Source: Roseomonas genomospecies 6 (GTDB lineage Bacteria; Pseudomonadota; Alphaproteobacteria; Azospirillales; Azospirillaceae). From it: a stretch of 64,000 bases of DNA. Below are positions 1-8,230 of this stretch, piece after piece; within the stretch, counting starts at the first letter, position 1; each line of letters opens with the position of its first letter. The notes below the pieces were generated by a model that searched no databases, was not told the DNA's origin, and was given only the letters and a program-made list of their open reading frames with translations. Made by a program: the position numbers and the translations under genes. The stretch lies in NCBI RefSeq assembly GCF_008365375.1, contig NZ_QOKW01000011.1, positions 123,490 to 187,489 of the forward strand, written 5' to 3'.

Positions 1-55
1 TGGCCAGCGCAAGGCCCAGGGCGGCCACGCGCCATGTGCGGGTGATGATGCTCAT
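1..55 (-). CDS. N-terminus of an exported protein (partial, runs off the left edge)
   Basis: Only the first 18 codons are in the window: an ATG at 55-53 followed by a peptide reading MSIITRTWRVAALGLALA. This has a positively charged start and an alanine/leucine-rich core typical of a Sec signal peptide. A strong ribosome-binding site (GGGGAGGA) lies just upstream. It is transcribed away from the FCD-type GntR gene at 242, a layout common for solute-binding proteins of TRAP or ABC importers under GntR control. The function cannot be told from this fragment; the importer idea is inference from context only. Confidence 0.55.
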   Translation of the reverse strand, partial: MSIITRTWRVAALGLALA

Positions 56-113
56 CGTTCCTCCCCTTCGCGGAAAATGCCTGCTTCACTCAGACGATTG
101 TTCGATCCACAAC

Positions 114-131
114 TGGTATGGTAGTATACAA
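114..131. promoter_or_regulatory. possible GntR operator in the divergent promoter region
   Basis: The 186-bp gap between the exported-protein gene (start 55) and the GntR gene (start 242) contains TGGTAT followed by GTATACAA. FadR-subfamily GntR proteins often bind TNGTATACNA-like dyads. The match is imperfect, so this is a weak candidate for an autoregulatory site. Confidence 0.25.
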
Positions 132-241
132 GAATGGTGTTGTCCATGGGCTTGCGAACGGTGCAGGATGATTCCTCCGCACGGTGCGGTCCGGGCGGGG
201 ACCGGCGATAAGGCCGGCAAGAAAGAGGAATGGGGGAAGCC

Positions 242-961
242 ATGTTGAGGAGGATCGAACCGGATCTGGCGGAGCCCGTGGCCCGCCGCGTCTTCCGGGA
301 ACTGCGCCACGCCATCGTGACCATGCAGTTCCGTCCCGGGCAGCCCTTGTCGGAGCAGGAGGTCGCGGGGCAGTTGGGTGTCAGCCGCCAGCCGGTGCGC
401 GAAGCCTTCATCAAGCTGAGCGAGTCCGGCTTGCTCATCATCCGCCCGCAGCGCGGAACCTTCGTCGTGAAGATTTCGGCCAAACAGGTGATGGACGCCC
501 GCTTCGTCCGCGAGGCGGTGGAACTGGCCGTGGCCCGCAAGGCGGGAGAGGGGCTGCCCGCCCGCACCGTCCGTGAACTGGAAGCCAACCTGAGGGCCCA
601 GCGCGATGCCGCCGGATGCACGAATCCGACGGCCTTCCTGGAACTGGACGAGGCCTTTCACCGGACCATAGCGCTCGGGGTGGACTGCGAATACGCCTGG
701 AGGGTGGTGGAGGAAACCAAGGCCCAGATGGACCGCGTCCGCTACCTCAGCCTGCCGCAGGCGACCCCGCTGGACCGGCTGATCGCCCAGCACGAACAAA
801 TCCTGGAGGGCATCCGGGTGCGCTGCCCCGATGCGGCGGAAGCCGCGATGCGCCTGCACCTGCGGGAGATCCTGACCTCGCTGCCCGAACTGGCCCGTCG
901 CTTCCCCGACCTGTTCGACAGCGACTCCGCCCCCGCCGAACCGGTGGCGGAGTCCGCGTGA
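242..961 (+). CDS. GntR family transcriptional regulator, FCD (FadR) subfamily
   Basis: A 239-residue DNA-binding regulator. Residues about 10-75 form a GntR winged helix, with the signature EQEVAGQLGVSRQPVREAF and the wing segment RGTFVVKI. Residues about 85-225 form an all-helical FCD ligand-binding domain, including the histidine of ELDEAFHRTIA that usually coordinates a metal. The ATG at 242 was chosen because GGGGGA lies 4-5 bases upstream; an in-frame ATG at 230 has its purine run too close. Proteins of this family usually repress a neighbouring catabolic or uptake operon in response to an organic acid, here probably the divergent exported-protein gene. The ligand is unknown. Confidence 0.88.
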   Translation: MLRRIEPDLAEPVARRVFRELRHAIVTMQFRPGQPLSEQEVAGQLGVSRQPVREAFIKLSESGLLIIRPQRGTFVVKISAKQVMDARFVREAVELAVARKAGEGLPARTVRELEANLRAQRDAAGCTNPTAFLELDEAFHRTIALGVDCEYAWRVVEETKAQMDRVRYLSLPQATPLDRLIAQHEQILEGIRVRCPDAAEAAMRLHLREILTSLPELARRFPDLFDSDSAPAEPVAESA

Positions 962-1001
962 TCTCCCGCGCCCGCTTCCCCGCGGGCGGGGGAAACCTTG
1001 G

Positions 1002-1895
1002 TCAGAACTGGCTTTCGGCGACCTTCCTCACCAGGAAGTCGCGGAACACCGCGATGCGCTTAGAATGGCGCAGCTCCTCCGGATAGACGAAGAAGGCGTC
1101 CACCTTCGATCCGGACTGCTCGGGCAGCACCCGCACCACGTCGCCAAGCCCGGCGACCAGATAATCGGGCAGCGAGCCGATGCCCAGTCCACTCTCCACG
1201 GCGCGGAAGATCGCGTAGAGGTTGTTGACCTGAAGAACCGTGCGGTTGCGGGCAACCGGTTCGGTGACCAGATCGCGCAGCCAGTGCGTGTTGGCGAAGG
1301 GCGGGCGCATTTCCTGCGGATAGGTCACCAGATCGTGCGACCCCAGATCGGCCACCGTCTGCGGCTCCCCCCGCCGGTCCAGATAGCGGCGGTGCGCGTA
1401 GAGGTGCGAGCGGAAGGTCATCAGATGCCGCTGGATCAGGTCCGGCTGGCGCGGCGGGCTCACACGGATCGCCACGTCGGCCTCGCGCATGCCCAAATCC
1501 AGCTCGGTGTCGGTGATCAGCAATGTGAGCTGGATGTCCGGGTAGAGCGCCAGGAACTCGCCGATGCGCGGGGTCAGCCATGTCGAGCCGAAGGCCGCCG
1601 TCGCGGTCACCTTCAGCGGGCCTTTGGCGGCGTCCTTGCTTTCGCTCAGCATCGCCTGGGTCATCGACAGCTTCGCGAAGATGTCGCGCGCCGCGTGGTT
1701 CAGCAATTCGCCCTGTTCGGTCAGGATCAGGCCGCGGGCGTGCCGGTGGAACAGCGGAACGCCGAGGCTGTCTTCCAGCGCGCTGATCTGGCGGCTGACC
1801 GCCGATTGGCTGAGGTTGAGGGCCTCGCCCGCGTGGGTGAAGCTGCCGGCCTCGGCCACAGCGTGGAACACCCGCAACTTGTCCCAGTCCATCAT
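1002..1895 (-). CDS. LysR family transcriptional regulator
   Basis: A 297-residue LysR-type regulator. Residues 1-62 form the helix-turn-helix (KLRVFHAVAEAGSFTHAGE, then SQSAVSRQISALE). From about residue 90 there is a periplasmic-binding-protein-like effector domain. Its start is well supported by the fit to the family N-terminus. It is divergent from the interrupted E1/transketolase gene at 2199, which may be its target. The dyad at 1953-1977 lies 58 bp upstream of its start. The effector is not identifiable from sequence alone. Confidence 0.9.
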   Translation of the reverse strand: MMDWDKLRVFHAVAEAGSFTHAGEALNLSQSAVSRQISALEDSLGVPLFHRHARGLILTEQGELLNHAARDIFAKLSMTQAMLSESKDAAKGPLKVTATAAFGSTWLTPRIGEFLALYPDIQLTLLITDTELDLGMREADVAIRVSPPRQPDLIQRHLMTFRSHLYAHRRYLDRRGEPQTVADLGSHDLVTYPQEMRPPFANTHWLRDLVTEPVARNRTVLQVNNLYAIFRAVESGLGIGSLPDYLVAGLGDVVRVLPEQSGSKVDAFFVYPEELRHSKRIAVFRDFLVRKVAESQF

Positions 1896-1952
1896 CCCGT
1901 CCTGCTTCCCTGAGTCCTTGAGCCGTCCATGGGGATTCGCCCTGCGTCCCCC

Positions 1953-1977
1953 TTTTGCAATACTGTTTATGGCAAAA
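1953..1977. promoter_or_regulatory. candidate LysR operator
   Basis: TTTTGC and GCAAAA form a perfect 6-bp inverted repeat separated by 13 bp. The inner part fits the T-N11-A pattern of LysR boxes. It lies between the LysR gene (start 1895) and the divergent 2199 gene, the expected place for an autoregulatory and activating site. Support is positional and by symmetry only. Confidence 0.4.
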
Positions 1978-2025
1978 CGCGCCCCAGGTCTTCCATTGCG
2001 AACGTCAGAGGCTGTGGCGGTCGCT

Positions 2026-2039
2026 ATTAGACGTCTAAT
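2026..2039. repeat. 14-bp perfect palindrome ATTAGACGTCTAAT, copy 1
   Basis: The sequence is a perfect palindrome, 160 bp upstream of the interrupted E1/transketolase start. An identical copy occurs at 51629-51642, 88 bp upstream of the M48 protease gene. A 14-bp exact match at two promoters suggests a regulator-binding site rather than chance. The binding protein is unknown. Confidence 0.5.
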
Positions 2040-2198
2040 GCCCCGCCCCGCTCACCCCGCCGAAGGGCCGAGCGGCGGCAATCCGATGCTAATCCGGGTG
2101 CGTCCGGGGCGCCACCTTGCAAACCCCTGCCGTGCCACAAATGATAGGCTCTGCCCATCAACGACCGCCGTTCCGTTGACGATCGAAGGGGAACAGAC

Positions 2199-2333
2199 AT
2201 GGACGCGCCCGTTCCGAACCACGCCGACCTCGCCTGCCTGCGCGAGCTGGAGCGCAAGGTTCTCTGGCTCGCGTCCTGGACGGTCCACAACGCCAACCAC
2301 GTCCGACCCAACCAGGACGGTCTGAAGATCGGC
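2199..2333 (+). pseudogene. 5' fragment of the E1/transketolase gene, cut off by IS256 insertion
   Basis: Codons 1-45 of a thiamine-diphosphate enzyme (MDAPVPNHADLACLREL and on to DGLKIG), with a good ribosome-binding site (GAAGGGGA) before the ATG. The frame enters the insertion sequence at 2334 and stops at 2426. The missing continuation (GHQASSAS) resumes at 3774 on the far side of the element. Removing the element and one 8-bp duplicate restores an uninterrupted reading frame of about 802 residues, so the insertion is recent on the timescale of sequence decay. Confidence 0.9.
2326..2333. repeat. left target-site duplication (AGATCGGC) of the IS256 element
   Basis: The octamer AGATCGGC is present directly before the element here and directly after it at 3766-3773. 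Eight bp is the usual duplication length for the IS256 family. The surrounding bases (GG) allow the duplication to be drawn as up to 10 bp. Confidence 0.9.
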
Positions 2334-3765
2334 GGTCGTGCCCCACGGGGTGGTGTAGGAGCTGTGGGGAACCGGCCCGCCGCAGCGCCCTCATCTGGCT
2401 GGCGTAGGCGGGCCGGTTATCCATAGCGGGCGGTCATCGTGGTTCTTCGGTAGAGTCTGGTCACCACAACACAACCTCGACCGATGGTGACCACGATGAC
2501 CGACGAGATGATGGCGCTTCGCGCGATGCTTGAGAAGGGCGCGGATGCCGATGTTCTGCGCGAGATGATCGGCTTTGCCGCCGAACGGCTGATGGAGTTG
2601 GAGGTGCAGGGGCTGACCGGCGCTGGTCATGGCGAACGGTCTGCCGAGCGGCTGGTCCAGCGCAATGGCTATCGGGATCGCGACTGGGAAACCCGGGCGG
2701 GCACCGTCGAGCTGCGCATTCCCAAACTGCGCAAGGGCTCTTACTTTCCAGGCTTTCTGGAGCCGCGGCGGATGGCCGAGAAGGCGCTGACGGCGGTGAT
2801 CCAGGAGGCCTACATCCAAGGCATCTCGACGCGCTCGGTGGACGATCTGGTCCAGGCGATGGGAATGTCCGGCATCTCCAAGAGCCAGGTCAGCCGGTTG
2901 TGCGCCGAGATCGATGAGCGGGTGAAGACCTTCCTCGGCCGCCCCATCGAGGGCGACTGGCCCTACCTGTGGCTGGATGCCACCTACGTGAAGGTGCGCC
3001 AGAATGGGCGCATCGTCTCGGTGGCCGTCACCATCGCGGTGGCGGTCAACACCGATGGCCGCCGCGAAGTACTGGGGATGGACATCGGCCCGTCGGAGGC
3101 CGAGACCTTCTGGATCGAGTTCCTGCGTAAGCTGAAACGCCGGGGGCTGAACGGCGTCAAGCTGGTGATCTCCGACGCCCATGGCGGCATCAAGGCCGCC
3201 GTCACCCGTATTTTCCAGGCGACGTGGCAACGCTGCCGGGTGCATTTCTCCAGGACCGCGCTTGCCCATGCCGGTAAGAGCGGGCGCCGTGTCGTCGCCG
3301 CCTTCATCGCCACTGCTTTCGCGCAGGATGATGCGGCATCCGCACGAACGCAGTGGCGGCAAGTGGCCGATCAAGTCCGGGCCAAGCTGCCGAAGCTGGC
3401 CGCCCTGATGGACGAGGCGGAAGAAGACGTCCTGGCCTACATGACCTTTCCCAGGGAGCATCGGGCCAAGCTCCACTCGACCAACCCGATTGAACGGCTC
3501 AACGGCGAGATCAAGCGGCGCACCGAGGTCGTGGGTATATTTCCCAACGAGGACGCGATTACACGCCTCATCGGTGCCATCCTCTTGGAACAGAACGACG
3601 AATGGGCTGTCCAGAGGGCACGCTATATGACGCTGGAAACCATCGCACCTCTCGGCGATGATACCCTCGTCAGCCTGCCCGCTGTGGCCGCCTGACAATC
3701 CCGGCCAGACCAGCCGGAGACCATGAGCGCCTCTCCGTTCCTACACCACGGCCGGGGACACGATC
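2334..3765 (+). mobile_element. IS256-family insertion sequence, complete, 1432 bp
   Basis: The ends are inverted repeats of about 27 bp: the left end begins GGTCGTGCCCC and the right end, read inwards, begins GATCGTGTCCCC. Twenty-one of 27 positions match, including a perfect inner block TGGTGTAGGA. One transposase gene fills most of the element. The 8-bp direct duplication AGATCGGC at 2326-2333 and 3766-3773 shows simple insertion without later rearrangement. The copy looks intact and potentially mobile. It interrupts the thiamine-diphosphate enzyme gene after codon 45. Confidence 0.93.
2484..3695 (+). CDS. IS256 family (Mutator-type) transposase
   Basis: A 403-residue DDE transposase. The catalytic aspartates are in [10 protein letters not shown] (about residue 165) and [12 protein letters not shown] (about 232), and the glutamate is in [15 protein letters not shown] (about 340), all in the expected order and spacing. 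The N-terminal third carries the helical DNA-binding region. The length is normal for the family and no frameshift is seen, so the enzyme is probably active. The ATG at 2484 or the in-frame ATG at 2496 could be the true start. Confidence 0.95.
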   Translation: MVTTMTDEMMALRAMLEKGADADVLREMIGFAAERLMELEVQGLTGAGHGERSAERLVQRNGYRDRDWETRAGTVELRIPKLRKGSYFPGFLEPRRMAEKALTAVIQEAYIQGISTRSVDDLVQAMGMSGISKSQVSRLCAEIDERVKTFLGRPIEGDWPYLWLDATYVKVRQNGRIVSVAVTIAVAVNTDGRREVLGMDIGPSEAETFWIEFLRKLKRRGLNGVKLVISDAHGGIKAAVTRIFQATWQRCRVHFSRTALAHAGKSGRRVVAAFIATAFAQDDAASARTQWRQVADQVRAKLPKLAALMDEAEEDVLAYMTFPREHRAKLHSTNPIERLNGEIKRRTEVVGIFPNEDAITRLIGAILLEQNDEWAVQRARYMTLETIAPLGDDTLVSLPAVAA

Positions 3766-6047
3766 AGATCGGCGGGCATCAGGCGTCCTCCGCCTCGCTG
3801 GCGACGATCATGACGGCGCTCTATTTCCAGGCCCTGCGTCCGGAGGACCGGGTGGCCGTGAAGCCGCACGCCAGCCCGGTCTTCCACGCGATCCAGTATC
3901 TTCTGGGCAACCAGACGCGCGGGAAGCTGGAGAACTTCCGCGGCTTCAAGGGCGCGCAGTCCTATCCGTCGCGGACCAAGGATGAGGACGACGTGGATTT
4001 CTCCACCGGCTCGGTCGGGCTGGGGGTGGCGCAAACCCTCTTCGCCTCGCTGGTTCAGGACTATGTGAAGGCCAAGGGCTGGGCGAAGGACCTGCCGGAA
4101 GGGCGCATGGTGTCTCTGGTCGGCGATGCCGAGATGGACGAGGGCAACATCTTCGAGGCGCTGCAGGAAGGCTGGAAGCACGGGCTGCGCAACACCTGGT
4201 GGATCGTCGATTACAACCGCCAGAGCCTGGACGCGGTGATCCGCGAAGGGCTGTGGGAGCGGCTGGAGAACATCTTCCGCGCCTTCGGCTGGGACGTGGT
4301 GATCCTTAAATACGGCAGACTGATGCAGGCGGCCTTCCAGGAGGAGGGCGGCGAGCGCCTGCGCGCCTGGATCGACCGATGCCCGAACCAGCTCTATTGC
4401 GCGCTGACCTACCAGGGCGGTGCGGCGTGGCGGAAGCGGCTGCTCGACGATCTGGGCGACCAGGGGCCGGTGACCCGCCTGATCGAGCGCCGCAGCGACG
4501 AGGAGCTGGCCCTCTTGATGGGCAATCTCGGCGGTCACGACCTGCCCTCGCTGCTCGACGCCTTCACTCAGGCGCGCACGCACGACCGGCCCGTCTGCTT
4601 CATCGCCTACACCATCAAGGGCGCCGGGCTGCCGCTGGCCGGCCACAAGGACAACCATTCCGGTCTGATGACCCCGGCGCAGATGGAGGCGTTCCGCGCC
4701 GCCAACGCCGTCCGTCCGGGCCATGAGTGGGACCGCTTCGAAGGGCTGTCCCTGCCCGAGGCGGAGCTGGACGCCTTCCTGAAGCGGGTGCCCTTCGCGG
4801 CCAAGGGGCGGCGGCGCCATGGCGCGGCGGCGGTCCCGGTGCCGGCGGCGCTGGCGGCCCCGGCGCAGAAGGCCCTGTCCACCCAGGCGGCCTTCGGCCT
4901 GATCCTGAACGAGCTGGGCCGCGAGCGTACGGAACTGGCGGAGCGCATCGTGACGACGGCGCCGGACGTGACGGTCTCCACCAACCTCGGCGCCTGGGTG
5001 AACCGCCGCGGCCTGTTCGCCAAGAGCGCGCTGGCCGACCTGTTCAGGAAGGAGCGCATCCCCTCCACCTACACATGGGACTTTTCCCCCGACGGCCAGC
5101 ATGTCGAGCTGGGCATCGCCGAATCCAATCTGTTCATCCTGCTGTCGGCGCTGGGCCTGTCCCACTCGCTGTTCGGGGAACGGCTGCTGCCCATCGGCAC
5201 CGTCTACGACCCCTTCGTGATACGGGCGGCGGACCAGTTAAATTACGCCTGCTATCAGGACGCACGCTTTCTGCTGGTGGCCACCCCGTCCGGCGTGACG
5301 CTGGCTCCGGAAGGCGGCGCGCACCAGTCCATCGCCACGCCGCTGGTCGGCATGGCCCAGGACGGGTTGGCCTGTTTCGAGCCGGCCTTCGCCGACGAAC
5401 TGGCCGTCACCATGCGCTGGGCCTTCGACTATATGCAGCGGGAGGGCGAGGGCGAACCGGACGAGCGGAACTGGCTGCGCGACGAGACCGGCGGCTCGGT
5501 CTATCTGCGCCTGTCCTCCCGCGTGCTGGAGCAGCCGGTCCGCACCATGGACGCGGAGCTGGAGAGCGGCATCGTGCAGGGCGCCTACTGGCTGCGCCGT
5601 CCCGGCCCGAACGCCCAGGTGGTGGTCGCCTACAGCGGCGTGGTGGCGCCGGAGGCCATCGAGGCCGTGGGTATGCTCGGCGAGGACCGGCGGGACGTGG
5701 GGCTGCTGGCCGTCACCTCCGCCGACCGGCTGCACGCCGGCTGGAGCGCGGCGCAGCGGGCGCGCGAGCGCGGCAAGCCCCACGCGCGCTCCCACGTCGA
5801 ACGGCTGCTGGAGGGGGTACCGTCCCACTGCGCGCTGGTGACGGTGCAGGACGGGCATCCGGCGGGGCTGGGCTGGCTGGGCTCGGTCCACGGACACCGC
5901 ACGCGGGCGCTGGGGGTGGAGCATTTCGGCCAGACCGGCACCATCGCCGATCTCTACCGCCACCACGGCATCGACGCCCAGGCCATCGCCCGCGCGGCGG
6001 AGGCCCTATCCCCGGGACGTCCGGTTCGCCATCTGAAGGCGGTGTAG
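3723..6047 (+). CDS. transketolase / homodimeric pyruvate-dehydrogenase-E1-type enzyme, 5'-truncated and re-started inside the IS element
   Basis: This holds residues 43-802 of the interrupted enzyme. The ThDP-binding motif is clear (GDAEMDEGNIFEA, then WIVDYNRQSLD), as in AceE-type E1 enzymes; HEWDRFEGL and the pyrimidine domain with EGGAHQS follow. The native protein of about 802 residues is shorter than E. coli AceE (about 890), so the exact 2-oxo-acid or sugar substrate is uncertain. An ATG at 3723 inside the right end of the IS, preceded by GGAG, is in frame and would add about 15 foreign residues before the native sequence resumes at IGGHQASSAS. The cofactor-contacting segment is thus retained, but the first 42 native residues and the native promoter are lost. 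Activity is doubtful. Confidence 0.75.
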   Translation: MSASPFLHHGRGHDQIGGHQASSASLATIMTALYFQALRPEDRVAVKPHASPVFHAIQYLLGNQTRGKLENFRGFKGAQSYPSRTKDEDDVDFSTGSVGLGVAQTLFASLVQDYVKAKGWAKDLPEGRMVSLVGDAEMDEGNIFEALQEGWKHGLRNTWWIVDYNRQSLDAVIREGLWERLENIFRAFGWDVVILKYGRLMQAAFQEEGGERLRAWIDRCPNQLYCALTYQGGAAWRKRLLDDLGDQGPVTRLIERRSDEELALLMGNLGGHDLPSLLDAFTQARTHDRPVCFIAYTIKGAGLPLAGHKDNHSGLMTPAQMEAFRAANAVRPGHEWDRFEGLSLPEAELDAFLKRVPFAAKGRRRHGAAAVPVPAALAAPAQKALSTQAAFGLILNELGRERTELAERIVTTAPDVTVSTNLGAWVNRRGLFAKSALADLFRKERIPSTYTWDFSPDGQHVELGIAESNLFILLSALGLSHSLFGERLLPIGTVYDPFVIRAADQLNYACYQDARFLLVATPSGVTLAPEGGAHQSIATPLVGMAQDGLACFEPAFADELAVTMRWAFDYMQREGEGEPDERNWLRDETGGSVYLRLSSRVLEQPVRTMDAELESGIVQGAYWLRRPGPNAQVVVAYSGVVAPEAIEAVGMLGEDRRDVGLLAVTSADRLHAGWSAAQRARERGKPHARSHVERLLEGVPSHCALVTVQDGHPAGLGWLGSVHGHRTRALGVEHFGQTGTIADLYRHHGIDAQAIARAAEALSPGRPVRHLKAV
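3766..3773. repeat. right target-site duplication (AGATCGGC) of the IS256 element
   Basis: This is the second copy of the octamer found at 2326-2333. It directly abuts the right inverted repeat and belongs to the resumed coding sequence (codons for I-G). Confidence 0.9.
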
Positions 6048-6140
6048 CGGGCATTCCGAACAGGTCCGTCCCGCCCCGCGCCCAGGATCACCACATAAGG
6101 ATCGTATCCAGGAACGGTCACAGCGCGAGGCGAGGTCGGG

Positions 6141-7226
6141 ATGAGCTGGTCGATCCCCATCGGCACCGTGAAGGGCACGGTGATCCGCATCCACATCACC
6201 TTCTTCCTCTTCCTTCTGTGGATCGGCGCGGCCTACCACGCGCAGGGCGGCTGGCCGGCGGCGCTGGAGGGGGTGGTCTTCCTCTCGCTGCTGTTCCTCT
6301 GCGTGCTGCTGCACGAGTTCGGTCACGTCTTCGCCGCCCGGCGCTACGGCGTGCGCACGCCGGACATCACCCTGCTGCCCATCGGCGGGGTGGCCCGTCT
6401 GGAGCGGCTGCCGGAAAAGCCGTCGCAGGAGCTGGTGGTGGCTCTGGCCGGGCCGGCGGTCAATCTGGTGATCGCGGCGCTGCTCTACGCCGCACTCGGC
6501 GGCTTCGTGCCGGCGGGGGCGGCGGAGGTGCAGAACGCCGGGATCGACGTGCTGTCCCGGCTGGCCGTGGTGAACCTGTTCCTGGCGCTGTTCAACCTGA
6601 TCCCGGCCTTTCCCATGGACGGCGGGCGCGTGCTGCGGGCGGTGCTGGCGAGCCGCATGGGCTATGTCCGCGGCACGCAGGTGGCGGCATCGGTCGGTCA
6701 GGCGGTGGCCATCGGGCTCGGGGTGCTGGGGCTGTTCGGCAACCCGCTGCTCCTGTTCATCGCGCTTTTCGTCTATCTGGGTGCGGCGTCGGAGGCGCAT
6801 GCGGTGCAGATGCGCGAGATCACCCACGGGGTCGTGGTGTCCGACGCCATGGTCACCCGCTTCGAGACGCTTCCGCCCTCCGGCGTGCTGGAGGATGCAG
6901 TGCAGTGCCTGATCCGCACGACCCAGCACGAGTTTCCGGTGGTGGACGGGTCCGGCAAGCTGCGCGGCGTGCTAACCCGCGACGACCTGATCCGCGCCCT
7001 GCGCGACCGCGGCCCGGACACCCCGGTTCTGGAGGTGATGCGCCCCGACATTCCGGTGGTCCACCGCCACGGCAAGCTGGAGGAGGCGTTGCGCCTGATC
7101 CAGGAGAAGAGCCTGCCCGCGGTCGGCGTCGATGACGGGAACGGGCGGCTGGTCGGGCTGGTGACCCCGGAGAATGTCGGCGAAATGATGATGGTCCAGG
7201 CGGCGCGGCACGCGGTGCGGCGGTAA
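6141..7226 (+). CDS. site-2-protease-like M50 zinc metalloprotease with a CBS-domain pair
   Basis: A 361-residue integral membrane protein. Its first hydrophobic helices carry the zinc motif HEFGH (residues about 58-62). The third ligand is in FPMDGGRVLRA (about 156), the standard arrangement of the Rip/SpoIVFB-like M50B branch. Residues about 230-355 form two CBS domains (SDAMVTRFETLPP, then VLEVMRPDIPVV), which usually bind adenine nucleotides and could gate cleavage. Such proteases cut membrane-bound substrates, often anti-sigma factors. It starts 93 bp after the E1-type gene and may share its transcript. No substrate is evident nearby. Confidence 0.9.
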   Translation: MSWSIPIGTVKGTVIRIHITFFLFLLWIGAAYHAQGGWPAALEGVVFLSLLFLCVLLHEFGHVFAARRYGVRTPDITLLPIGGVARLERLPEKPSQELVVALAGPAVNLVIAALLYAALGGFVPAGAAEVQNAGIDVLSRLAVVNLFLALFNLIPAFPMDGGRVLRAVLASRMGYVRGTQVAASVGQAVAIGLGVLGLFGNPLLLFIALFVYLGAASEAHAVQMREITHGVVVSDAMVTRFETLPPSGVLEDAVQCLIRTTQHEFPVVDGSGKLRGVLTRDDLIRALRDRGPDTPVLEVMRPDIPVVHRHGKLEEALRLIQEKSLPAVGVDDGNGRLVGLVTPENVGEMMMVQAARHAVRR

Positions 7227-7234
7227 GGAAGGCG

Positions 7235-7402
7235 TCACGCCGTCCCGGCGCCCTCGTACCAGCGCCGGGTCTTGGTGACGATGCGCACCACGGACAGCAT
7301 CACCGGCACCTCCACCAGCACGCCGACCACGGTGGCCAGCGCAGCGCCCGACCCCAGCCCGAACAGGCTGATGGCCGCGGCCACGGCCAGCTCGAAGAAC
7401 CG
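7235..7402 (-). pseudogene. acr3: 3' end of an ACR3-type arsenite efflux gene (remnant)
   Basis: Read on the minus strand, the last 55 codons give [19 protein letters not shown], then [18 protein letters not shown] and a normal stop at 7237-7235. This is the conserved C-terminal transmembrane end of ACR3 arsenite exporters. The preceding roughly 300 codons are absent: at about 7402 the sequence switches directly into an arsR fragment in another frame. This is the 3' side of a deletion that removed most of an arsenic-resistance operon. Confidence 0.85.
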
Positions 7403-7556
7403 GGTTGCCGCAGCAGTTTTCCGTCAGGAAGGCCAGCAGGTCGTTCATCCAGCCGAACGCGGCGGAATAGATCAGGGAGCGGCTTGCGCGGCGTTGCTCG
7501 ATCAAACCGGCGTTGGTCAGTTGCGACAGATGGAAGGACAGCGTGGCCGACGTCTT
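7403..7556 (-). pseudogene. arsR: arsR fragment (ArsR/SmtB repressor, both ends missing)
   Basis: The minus strand encodes SATLSFHLSQLTNAGLIEQR and on to [16 protein letters not shown]. This matches the recognition helix, wing and the C-terminal stretch of ArsR repressors encoded in arsenic operons. The first roughly 35 codons, including the start and normally the metal-binding region, are missing. The 3' side runs out of frame into the acr3 remnant at about 7402. The fragment cannot make a functional repressor. Confidence 0.8.
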
Positions 7557-7564
7557 GAATTCCA

Positions 7565-7594
7565 CATTTCGGTAATGATGGAAGCATCGAAATG
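7565..7594. promoter_or_regulatory. surviving ars operator palindrome
   Basis: CATTTCG and CGAAATG form perfect 7-bp inverted arms separated by 16 bp, immediately upstream of the arsR fragment. Long dyads of this kind sit at ars promoters. The operator has outlived the repressor gene body, and could still bind another ArsR protein of the cell. Confidence 0.55.
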
Positions 7595-7753
7595 CGCGTG
7601 GGCGTTCAAGTGACCGTTTCATGACGGCCGATCCATGGGCTGCCATCCGCAAGAGAGCGCCGGGCTGGCCCGCCTTCCCCTTTCGGGAACAAGCGGCGGG
7701 CGGGCTCATTGTGCTAGGACAGCGGATGCTCCTGCATCAGAAGGGAGGATGAC

Positions 7754-8221
7754 ATGGCGATGCGCTCCACGCGCCGGGCGGCGCTGGCCCTGGCCGGCTT
7801 CGCAGGGATGACCGCCGCCATGGCGGGACGGAGGGCCGGGGCGGACCAGCCCGTCGTCCATCGCGTCGCCATCCAGGTCAGCAGCAACGATCCGGCGCTG
7901 ATGAACATGGCGCTGAACAACGTCAAGAACATCATCGAGCATTACAAGAACACCGGCGAAGCGGTGGAGGTGGAGGTGGTCACCTTCGGCCCCGGCCTGC
8001 ACATGCTGCGCGCCGACCGTTCTCCGGTGAAGGAGCGGCTGACGTCCCTGAAGGGCAGCCTGCCGACGCTGACCTACTCGGCCTGCGAGAACACCCGCAA
8101 CGGCATGATCCGCGTGGAGCAGGGCGAGGTTCCCATGGTGCCGGAAGCCAAGCTGGTGCCGTCCGGCGTCGTCCGGCTGATCCAGCTTCAGGAGGAAGGC
8201 TGGTCCTACATTCGCCCGTGA
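7754..8221 (+). CDS. exported DsrE-family protein
   Basis: A 155-residue protein. The start at 7754 has a good ribosome-binding site (GGGAGG). Residues 1-30 look like an export signal with twin arginines and a hydrophobic run (STRRAALALAGFAG), so it is probably periplasmic. The rest resembles the DsrE/DsrF-like alpha/beta fold: VHRVAIQVSSNDPALMNMAL, then EVVTFGPGLHML, and a single cysteine in TYSACENT. The family is linked to sulfur-relay chemistry, but many exported members have no known role. The conserved ACENT cysteine could carry a sulfane sulfur; that is inference. Confidence 0.75.
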   Translation: MAMRSTRRAALALAGFAGMTAAMAGRRAGADQPVVHRVAIQVSSNDPALMNMALNNVKNIIEHYKNTGEAVEVEVVTFGPGLHMLRADRSPVKERLTSLKGSLPTLTYSACENTRNGMIRVEQGEVPMVPEAKLVPSGVVRLIQLQEEGWSYIRP

Positions 8222-8230
8222 GGCGGCGCG

